Shown here piece after piece: positions 56,801 through 64,000 of a stretch of DNA of 64,000 nucleotides. The position numbers were made by a program, and so were the translations under genes. Location of the stretch: NCBI RefSeq assembly GCF_024323335.1, contig NC_066580.1, positions 88,831,391-88,895,390 of the forward strand, in the 5' to 3' direction. This stretch comes from Lathyrus oleraceus. Taxonomy: Eukaryota; Streptophyta; Magnoliopsida; Fabales; Fabaceae. Within the stretch, counting starts at the first letter, position 1. Each line of letters begins with the position of its first letter. The notes under the pieces were generated by a model. That model had not been told where the DNA came from. It saw nothing but the letters and a program-made list of their open reading frames with translations, and searched no databases.

Positions 56801-57195
56801 TCATCCATACGGCGAGTGGTCTCGAGGGCCTCGTCGTGCAAAGAAAATTGATCATACTGATAATCTTCAGTAACGGGGCGCTCGTTAATCCGAATTCCTT
56901 GATTCATATTGTATCTTCCGCCAATACCATTTCCAACATTCCCTGTGTTGCCAAAATTACCCGGGTTTCCATCAGCATTTGCGTTACCCGCGTTACCAGT
57001 GTTCACAGGGTTATCAACGTTCCCATGGTTACCAGGGTTTCCCTCAGCATTTGGTATCTCCACCTCTGGATCGGGTCTCGGTTGCTCAACCAATTCCCTC
57101 AGCTTTTCTTGGCCTGCTGCCATACCAGTCATCAATGTCATGAACTGATCCATCCTTTCACGCATATCAGCCAGTTCTTTCTGTACTTGGTCCAT
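53860..57195 (-). CDS. Tat2 gag-aspartic protease, 1,111 codons, open
   Basis: Start taken at the Met at 57195 (MDQVQKELADMRERMDQF) because an acidic/Met-rich coiled-coil-like gag N-terminus begins there; the frame is open 87 codons further up but that part lies in leader sequence. An Asn/Gly-rich linker (NPGNHGNVDNPVN type) covers about 55-105. The retrotransposon gag domain follows (about 195-330: FEDSLTGASREWYAHL, FREYAQCWKQ, MADMFMNTLQGNY), then a Gln/Pro-rich region and a C-x2-H-x5-H-x4-C knuckle from Cys463. The aspartic protease has Asp849 in DTGSSLN and LLGRPWIHATGAV. The C-terminus resembles that of Tat1 before its intron-like spacer. No stop or frameshift, in contrast to the ruined pol. 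Confidence 0.9.
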   Translation of the reverse strand: MDQVQKELADMRERMDQFMTLMTGMAAGQEKLRELVEQPRPDPEVEIPNAEGNPGNHGNVDNPVNTGNAGNANADGNPGNFGNTGNVGNGIGGRYNMNQGIRINERPVTEDYQYDQFSLHDEALETTRRMDELAEKLKSLESQNSLGFDVTNLGLVQGVRIPHKFKPPTFEKYNGASCPRTHLQSYLGRLGAHTEDEKLWMYYFEDSLTGASREWYAHLSRTTIKSWKDLAEAFVKQYQYNLDMAPNRTLLQGMSQTAKETFREYAQCWKQIAASVQPPMSEREMADMFMNTLQGNYIERLAACPSISFAKIVIAGERIESLLKIGRIQDNSASKKPFAGNGQRRKEGEASVAYAGRGRGRGRPNYYQDQVAAVTIPTPVPQPQYHPQQQPRYNNQQQGGNPGQQRHYQQRPRQTNRVIEPIPMPYSVLLPKLIDMNLVTLRTLAPPIDPNNLPRGYDVNARCAFHSNASGHTTDNCKALQLKVQDLRDAQAINFASVPNVIQNPMPAHGGQGINVVDSGETLNLVSDVTKVKTSLSVVKDRLLKGQIFPGCGEECRNCQAAENGCDSLRRGIQQLIDEGCLQFDQARPVKNDVSTVTFYFTPEKIYVPERLAPTTIYFPESSAPVAIYSDSPQPTLVGPITITIPGPVPYEKDSAIPWHYGADIYCHGQKVNKEDIDIGSSAVDNVGGVGGFTRSGRLFAPSTLRANTEAEVAAKAKGKQIAAEEVTTEEDPPKTAFKKEVHEFMRIIKKSDYKVVDQLNQTPSKISILSLLLCSEAHRAALLKVLNMAYVPPEITVNQLESVVSNVNASRGLGFTNNDLTSEGRNHNKALHITMECKGVMLSHVLVDTGSSLNVLPKKALMKLDCDDTILRPTNLVVRAFDGSKRAVFGEVELLVKIGPQIFKSTFYVMDIQPAYSCLLGRPWIHATGAVTSTLHQKLKYELEGQVVTVCGEEEIVCHLSTFKYVEMDGEMDGEMHEMLCQGFETTNINEVAPEAVFSPEFEKVGTSISSYKQAVEVVKTGNAQGWGKFVEPIIKEDKFGLGYAPGSQKKEIGTLSSGGLVSPHVVDAADEDKADSDCDLDSWIRPCVPGEKLDNWSSEKTVRVTLLKE

Positions 57196-58217
57196 CGCTA
57201 GCTGTGGACGATTTTCCTTTGTCGGGTACCTGTGGACTCGCTTGGGACCAATAACTGCCTGATACAGGAAACAAACATTAGACACTGCGGTGACACCTGC
57301 AAAACAGACAAGGGTTAATAGGCATGGTATGTGATGCACTGCTTGTTCAGTTTTAAGGCACCCCCGTTTTGAAAGGGAATACCCTGCAAATGAATAAGCA
57401 TGAGATGTTGGATGCAAATATGCAGATGATGTTATGCAATGCAAAAGGCATGTCAATCAGAATTGATGGATCCGCTTGAACATCTGTCAGGTTGCACTGC
57501 CTGGAGATAAATTCACTGAGGAACATAATACAAGACCAAAACTCTGCTCCAGAAAACCGGGTTGGTTGGAGGTTAAGGTTTCCTGAATTTAGCCCGCCCC
57601 TCACTGGTAGGTTCTAAGAACAGAAGTTCGTCAGCTTCAGCCCTTCAGTCGCGAATAATACGTTTACCACTGAAGGTTTGGTATTATTACGGGACAAAAG
57701 ACCTCCATTGACTCCCCTCAACAGGATATCCTAATAGCAAGTTCCCAGTCTCGGGGTCCTCGGATTGAGCAGCGAGAATGCGCCCACCAGAGCTAACATA
57801 GTCACGTCTCGGAGGAGAGGCCTCGACTGAGTTCTCGGGAAATGGTCCCCAGAGTCGACAATTTCTAGAGGAACATCATGTCGTTACGGAACATCCGTAG
57901 GACATAATATATCCAAAAGAAACCTCGTCTGGGTGTGGTCCTTCACGAACGACTTAACGTAGCAACATGCCACGCAAGCCTCATGATCATCCACTCTAAA
58001 ACCTGTGTGTACACTCAAGCATGGGTAATGGGCTTATCTCTCATAGAACACCCCATCCCAACAAACAAACAAACAGATCCAGCAAATACAGCAGATGCAT
58101 GTAAGCAGGTAAGCAAATAAATGTACAAAAGCATGAACACTCAATAAACAAGAAATCACACAAGCTAGGAGGGACTCGCTTAGGGAAGATGGACCAGCAA
58201 GAGGTCAACTTCTTAGT
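57196..58217 (-). other. Tat2 untranslated leader
   Basis: Between the primer-binding site and gag. On minus, a pyrimidine-rich stretch ending in TGTATCAG lies just upstream of gag (about 57259-57275) and could act as a 3' splice site; this is only a possibility. Nothing else recognised. Confidence 0.55.
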
Positions 58218-58234
58218 CCCCAGCAGAGTCGCCA
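58218..58234 (-). promoter_or_regulatory. Tat2 primer-binding site
   Basis: On minus, TGGCGACTCTGCTGGGG, two bases after the 5' LTR end. The leading TGG and position identify it. The primer is not the initiator-Met tRNA; an Arg tRNA is the primer reported for Ogre elements, but I cannot verify the match here. Confidence 0.8.
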
Positions 58235-58236
58235 GC

Positions 58237-60232
58237 TGTCGCAACCTGAAAAATAAAGTGCACGAAAAAAAAAACCGGCGAAGGAAAAAGACAGAAGAGT
58301 CGCCACCGTGCGCTATTTATCCCAAAGGAGGGAAAGGAAACGCTCGAAGTAAACCGGAAAAAGGAAAGGAAAAGACAAGGTCTCGCAACCAAATCTTGGG
58401 TTCGGGAGTCGGTAATGCGAAGGGAAGGTATTAGCACCCCTACGCATCCGTAGTACTCTACGGGATCCACTTGTGTAGTTCTTGTGTAAAGGGTATGGGT
58501 TTATCTAATGTACGATTTACTAAAAAAGGGGTTAAAGGGAAAGGACTCGCGCGGATGTCGCATCCACTGCATACGTATCTCATCTGAATATGAGAATCAG
58601 AGTCTTCGTAGCTCGGCTACCTAGGGGTTTAGGGGGTTGTGTGCTCGCTAAGACATCGCGTCTTATGCCTACGTATCTCATCTGGAATGAGAATCAGAGC
58701 ACGCCGTAGTTCGGCTAACTACGGGGTTATGGATTGGATTTTGGACGAACAACGTTACTACGCAATCTACCGGATGCTCGACCTTTGGAGACTTACTCGC
58801 CTGTAGTAGAAGGAGATAACATGTTGCTTTGGGTTTTAGGGTTTGTTGGCGTTGTAGGAACACGCATGCAAAAAGGAAGTCCTAGGCGAAGGAACAGTGC
58901 TACCTTAATTGGCATGCAAACGGGAGACTATGCGAAGCCTCGCATCCTATGGGGAACAATCACATCACACAAAACACGTATCTTAAAGTAAAATGCCAAC
59001 AAGGGGCTCAAACATTGCCTCCTATTGAGGTCTTCCAGCTAAGAAAACGGTAAAATAAAGGGGAAGAAGTAAAAAATACCACACGGATAAAGATCCGAAG
59101 TTACAGCAATTAAAGGATAAGCAACCCTGAGATCCTCCCAAGCTAACACCATCAAAGAAAACCGATCAGTACGGGTAATCGGAATAAACCTCCGGATGGT
59201 GCCCCTGCAAGAGTATGTGAGCCCTCACAAAAACTCGACAAAAAGGGTTAGGCAAACAGGATGAAATCAAAAGAAAACAATGCCATGGCAACACAAGACA
59301 GGTTAGAACAAAACAGAACAAAAAGGACGGATGTTGTCACATTCGCGACTGCATCGCCTAGCGAACGCTTAGCGAAGCTTCGCTGCATGCTCGCCTAGCG
59401 AAGCGGCTAGCGAGCGCCTGCGGGTTTTGGATTTCTCATTGATAACAGCACGATTTTAAGGATTCCAAACCCTATGGCATTCATCTCAGAAACGAAATTA
59501 TTAAACATTCAAGACACTATTTACATATTCATACATAAACATAAACCCGTGGGCAAAACCTGATGTTACCTCACACATTCATAGTATTCAGATTCAAGGT
59601 ATAAAGTAGGAGGAACAAAGGCATACCTGATGAGAGACCGGTTAAAATTGACAGACACGGCAGGATCGGCAGAGCAGCGTTAGGGTTTGCGTGAGGCGGG
59701 GTGAACTTCTCAGGGCTGCCTGAAGGTCGCTGCAGAGTAGTTCCTAGGTTTGAAACTCCACGTGAAACTCCAAGTCTATTTTCCCGTGAATTTCCAAGTG
59801 TATTTTCCCGTGCTGAAACCTCAGTATTTATAGACTTGTTTTCATGGACTTGTGGACTTAGAATGAGGTCAGCTGAGGCCCAAAGCTTTTCTGCTATTTT
59901 CCGAAACGCGCGCCCTTCGCCTAGAGAAGGATCTGCTCGCCCAGCGAGCATGACAATTCTTTTCGCTAGGCGAAGCATCTGCTCGCCTAGCGAGCATGAC
60001 AGCTCAGCAGCAGATTCTTGCTTCTTCCAACTTGGCGATTTGCATGGTGAATAGGCCCCATTTGGTCCTGTTGGAAGTAACTCGGGTCTTTTCCTTGTGT
60101 TGACCGATCATCTGGATGATGTTCAAGCTTCTTGGAGCTGATTCTGATTGACATGATGCAATGTAATATGAAATGCTAAATGACCTAAAAAATGAATGCA
60201 TGAATGAGGAGGGCAAATTTTGGGGTGTTACA
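58237..60232 (-). repeat. LTR3 of Tat2 (1,996 bp, outer 5' LTR)
   Basis: Pairs with LTR1. TATA box on minus at about 59825-59834. TCGCTAGGCGA-type clusters and the hairpin series are preserved. Confidence 0.93.
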
Positions 60233-61340
60233 AAACCCTAATTCAGCTGTGCATTGACTGTGCCTTGCTCATGAAGCAACCTCAACCCATGGTCAAATAC
60301 AATCAAGGGAAGTTCTTTAATTCATCATTTTATGCGTATATGTGCCTATGTGAGTGTCCTCAATCATTCATTCATCAAGATTTGAAGTTTGTACTTGAGA
60401 AGTTGATCAGTCAATTCATCTAACTATTTCGAAATCCACTGAGACCTAACTTTTGATGTGTTTGTCAAATGAAGATGACCCCAAGAGAAATAATGTTCTT
60501 AATAACCATATGAACAATGTTCATGTTCATCAAAAATTTATTTGAAGCTTTGAAGGTCATCATTAATTTCAAAACATTATAGGTCATTTTGACTGAAACC
60601 CTAATTTTGGGTCAACTTCCCAAGGACCTAACTCACTCATTTTTTATTATTTTAAGGTGGGCAGAGTTCATTGGAAAGTGTAAGATTTATACTTCAAATG
60701 TTATGTTGGACAAAACTTCATAATCCTAAAATAAACACATGTGATAATACAAAACATTATAGGTCACTTTGGACCAAAGTCATTGAAATGTGAAAAAGTC
60801 CAACTTCAAGTGCCCATAACTTTCTCATAAAAAATCCAAATGATTCAAAATTTAAATCCGAATTGATTTTCTTGAAAAGTTCTACAATTTTGATGTTTAA
60901 GGTTTTGTCATTTGAGGCTTGCATCATTGAAACAGAAGGGCTTGAAGTTGGTCCATTTTGGCAAAATTTCCACATACATGTTTTGTGCATTGAACTTCAA
61001 AGCCAGTTTTCAATATTTTCCTAATTCCAAATGGATTTTTGTTCAACATAACATTTGTTTCTTATGTCAATACCTTTCCAACCATTACCCACGTGCCTAT
61101 GTTTGAATTTGGAAAATGGTACTTTCGAAGAGGAGAAGTTTTGTGATCTTTTATGGAAACCATGTTGAATCTTTGGGCACAAGCTAATATCATGAAATTT
61201 GCACGTCCAAACGGTCTCTCTTGCATCTCAGCTTGCATTTGGAATTGCATTTGGGCCTCCCATGTGCCTGTACAGGCCCATGCATGGAGGACCCAAATTC
61301 ACATGCACATGAGAATGTCCTTGCTTGCATCATCCTTGCC

Positions 61341-61350
61341 TATAAATAGA
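61341..61350 (+). promoter_or_regulatory. TATA box of Ogre-type LTR copy B
   Basis: CCTATAAATAGAAGG context, equivalent to 31536-31545 in copy A. Confidence 0.7.
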
Positions 61351-63345
61351 AGGTTGCATTCACTTCAAAAACCAACCTAAAGGCGCCTGAAGTTCTGCAC
61401 AAGTGAAAACCCAACCTCCATTAAAAGGAATTCTGAGTTTTTTATTTCAATTTTTAAGTTCAATTTTCAACTTCATTGGTTGATCTTTGAACTTCAATTC
61501 CTGAACCTTGCTTCCTTGCTACCTCAAGACCAAACTGCATCAAAGAATTGGAGTAGATCAGGCATTGTAAAGCTTCTCTTCAAAGGTTTTCCCTCCAACT
61601 GTTTTCATTCGAAACTCCTTGGATATTGATCATTTCTTGCATTGCTTGGTACCTCTGAAGTCCTCATGTGAGAGGCAATTGATTTGTGTATTCAATTTCA
61701 TGAATTGAGCAAGTTCAGTTTGAACACCACAAATTTCCATCTCAGATTTCTCTCTCTATGGAGATCTTGAGTGGAAACCAAGGGTACAGGGGTGATGTAC
61801 ATCACCCCAGCTTTCCATTGATGTATAGATCGTGCATTTTGGTGAAGGTTTTGAAACCTATAAATTTTGGCCGGAACTGTGAGTCTCGCCGGAGAAGACG
61901 GTGGTTTCTACCATCGTCCCCACGTGGACGAGTTCATGGCCATTGGATCATTTGCTTCTAATCTAATCCTGGCGCTTGGTTTGTTTGACCTTATTTAATC
62001 ATGTGTGTTTCGCTGCTGACTAATCCACACCATGAGCGCGCACCTATTAGCCTTCTGATCAACCACGTCATTTAATGAACCTTGATCAGACGCTCCATGA
62101 TTTTTCTAATTTCTGTTTTTTTTTCATTTTAATTTCTTTATTTCCATTTTATTTTAAAAATTCATAACTTCTTCATTTTTAATCATAAAAATATAGGACC
62201 AATTGCATAATTTTCCTCTTAATTTCTAGTTTCTCAAAATGACTTTAAATATTTTTTATGATTCCATTTAATATTTTTTGGGAATTATTTACTTTCTGAT
62301 TGTTTTTAATTCATTTAAAATGCTTTCCAATATTCAAAAATGCCAAAAATATTTTCTTAACATCTTTGAATGATGATGAATCTATGAAAAATATTCTCAT
62401 CAATTTCTTAATTGATTTGAGATTTATTTGAGATTTTAGTTCAATTATGTTATTTTTTCTTTATTTTTAATTGTTTAAAATTAGTTTCTGTTTTAAAAAA
62501 TGATGAAATATTTTGTCAAACCTTGTTTGACCATGTTAGACTTATGATGATCCAATTGGACTTTTCCAAGTTGATTTGAATTGGATTTGAAGTTTGACCT
62601 TTATTTGTTTATTTTAATTCAAGTATTATTTTAATTCCAAAAAATACCAAAAATATTTTTATTGTTTCTTGACTTCTAAGCTTCATCTCACTTCTGTTTA
62701 CCATTGATTGATGTTGATTCCATTCATGTTTGATCAATGTGTGTGGGTTATGTCTTTTGAATTTCAATTATGTACATTCCATTTCTTCTTCTTCTTCTTC
62801 CTTTTTCTTTTTGATAAATGAGTTAATGATTGGGGGTTAGCCTTGACATATGAGGGGCTTAACCTTCTTTGATCCAAATCAAATTCATCTTGATCAAAGA
62901 TCAAGTGAATTGCTTTGCATTAGAGATAGGTTGCTTCTTGGTCAAGCAAAAAACCTAAATCCAAACAAGATCATTCTTCTTTTCTTTTGGCATGGCAAGT
63001 TATAGGGGCTTGGCTTACTAGTCATGGTCTCTAACTTGTGTTTGTTTGCCTATAGTTTTATTGACCGGCCTCAGATAGGTGTGACTACTACATTAGTCCA
63101 CTTACGATTGCTTAACATAGCGCTAAATTGCCTTATGGCACACTAACACTAACTACTAATCACTAACTTTTAATTCAAGCATTTAATTTTTGCAATTTAC
63201 TTTAATGCAATTTAATTTCTTGCTCATTAATTCATTTGTCTTTGCCCTTTTCTCACTTGAGCTCATGTTTATGTTAATGCAATTTGCCTTTTGCTCACTT
63301 GAGCACATTATTGTGTATATACCATTGTCTTGTGCTCACTTGAGC

Positions 63346-64000
63346 ACATTATTGGGTATATATCATTGTGTATATACCCGACAAGTGATTGGCCTTGTCT
63401 TGACATATGTAGATGCCGTCCTTGTGATACCAGTAGGTGTCGTGTTGATCCCTGTGTGGGTCCTTTTGGTGTCTGTGGACATCATCTTTCGATGTTCGTA
63501 GCATTCTTTCTCTTCCCATTCATCCGTTGATGTCTGGTTGAGTCTTCCCAATCATCCGTTGATGTCTGGTCACCTCTCCGTTGGTGTCGGTAAACGTCGA
63601 GTTTCTCCCATTCATCCATTGATGTCTGGTTGAGTCTTCCCAGTCATCCGTTGATGTCTGGTCACCTCTACGTTGGTGTCGGTAAACGTCGAGTTTCTCC
63701 CATTCATCCGTTGATGTCTGGTCACCTCTCTATTGGTGTCGGTAAACGTCAAGTTTCTCCCATTCATCCATTGATGTTTGGTTGAGTCTTTCGAGTCATT
63801 CGTTGATTGCTGGTCACCTCTCCGTTGGTGTCGGTAAACGTCGAGTTTTTCCCATTCGTCCATTGACGTCTGGTTGTATCTTTTTCCCAGTCATTCGTTG
63901 ATGGTTGGTCACCTCTCCGTTGGTGTTGGTAAATGCCGAGTTTCTCCCATTCATCCGTTGATGTTTGGTTGAGTCTTTCTAGTCATTCATTGATGGCTGG
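63346..64000 (+). repeat. Minisatellite region at the right edge
   Basis: After about 150 bp of unassigned sequence, units built from CATTCATCCGTTGATGTCTGG and CACCTCTCCGTTGGTGTCGG recur. Copies of the latter fall at about 63569, 63660, 63720, 63814 and 63909, so ~60-bp and ~93-bp spacings mix. The array continues past the window. The minus-strand open frame through it (63612-63863) merely reflects the repeat. Confidence 0.85.

Larger units (their letters stand above)
44361..60232 (-). mobile_element. Tat2: composite three-LTR Tat/Ogre-type element
   Basis: The whole 15,872 bp is flanked by AAACC (44356-44360, 60233-60237). In element orientation: LTR3 (60232-58237), primer-binding site, leader, gag-protease, remnants of RNase H and integrase, 3' region, LTR2 (49960-48300), a second copy of the last ~1.94 kb of the 3' region, LTR1 (46358-44361). 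The insertion target is copy B of the Ogre-type LTR, whose uninterrupted sequence is seen in copy A at about 30420. The RT core and most of the integrase are deleted, so mobility would require enzymes in trans. Confidence 0.92.
44049..63345 (+). mobile_element. Ogre-type LTR, copy B (interrupted by Tat2)
   Basis: Aligns with copy A from about base 105 of the LTR (44049 corresponds to 30119). Own sequence: 44049-44360 and 60233 to about 63345. TATA box 61341-61350, palindrome 61789-61808 and hairpin 61897-61918 are conserved with copy A. It lacks both the solo LTR and the young Sirevirus, so it shows the empty sites for both. The first ~105 bases of the LTR are missing. Around 63345 similarity to copy A ends. 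Confidence 0.75.

Noticed and set aside
59571..60054. Open frames of 117-135 codons in Tat2 LTR3 and equivalents in LTR1
   Set aside because: They overlap on opposite strands, lie within LTRs, lack similarity to any protein I know, and are truncated in LTR1.
63612..63863. 83-codon minus-strand frame
   Set aside because: By-product of the right-edge minisatellite.
1..64000. A host gene, defence system or other non-transposon gene cluster
   Set aside because: All longer open frames are gag, protease, integrase, RT/RNase H or the Sirevirus third ORF; no exon-like host coding sequence could be supported.

Overview
This window looks like a repeat island from a large plant genome, most likely a legume (Fabaceae; tribe Fabeae such as Vicia, Pisum or Lathyrus is my best guess). 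The evidence is the Ogre/Tat Ty3-gypsy LTRs opening TGTAAGACCC, Tat pol with a second 'archaeal-type' RNase H, three Sirevirus (SIRE/Maximus-type) Ty1-copia elements, a TRIM and a MITE. I found no host protein gene, rRNA or functional tRNA gene. Almost every base belongs to a transposable element, many nested in one another. Family assignments come from motifs read by eye; the species is inference.

Layout. Position 1-1096 holds LTR pieces on the minus strand. From 1097 a decayed Tat/Ogre-type element (Tat1, plus strand) supplies gag-protease (1097-2817), RT-RNase H (3241-5388) and integrase (5389-6699), then a long 3' untranslated region up to 30014 and an LTR beginning at 30015. Its 3' region is split by a MITE (6833-7287), a minus-strand Sirevirus with an env-like ORF (7323-17415, near-perfect target duplication) and a TRIM (18356-28105, duplication CTTTT). 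The TRIM's 5' LTR is itself split by a plus-strand Sirevirus (18451-27753, duplication GCTTT). The Ogre-type LTR (30015 onward) is interrupted by a solo LTR (32230-34220, duplication ATGCG) and by the youngest element, a nearly intact Sirevirus (35213-43467, duplication GTCAT). At about 44048 it runs into a second, partly duplicated Ogre-type LTR. That copy is interrupted by a 15.9-kb composite Tat element on the minus strand (Tat2, 44361-60232, duplication AAACC) and ends near 63345, followed by a minisatellite to the window end.

How the parts relate. By-eye LTR divergence gives a plausible insertion order, oldest first: Tat1 host; minus Sirevirus (~4%); TRIM (~2.6%); Tat2 (~2%); plus Sirevirus inside the TRIM (~1.5%); Sirevirus at 35213 (~0.8%). 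No element here looks fully autonomous. The 35213 Sirevirus is closest, with one nonsense codon just after the RT active site. Tat2 keeps an open gag-protease frame of 1,111 codons but has lost its RT core and most of its integrase.

The most interesting signals are non-coding. Each LTR family carries its own dense set of dyad-symmetric motifs: ATGTC-N14-GACAT with invariant spacing in the 35213 Sirevirus; GTTAACCGGTTAAC pairs 21 bp apart at a 72-bp period in the solo LTR; ATGCATCGATGCAT-type palindromes in the 18451 Sirevirus; TCGCTAGGCGA-type motifs in Tat2; and a 20-bp palindrome plus a covarying hairpin in the Ogre-type LTR. The TRIM shows tRNA-like A and B boxes that straddle its LTR/primer-binding-site junction.
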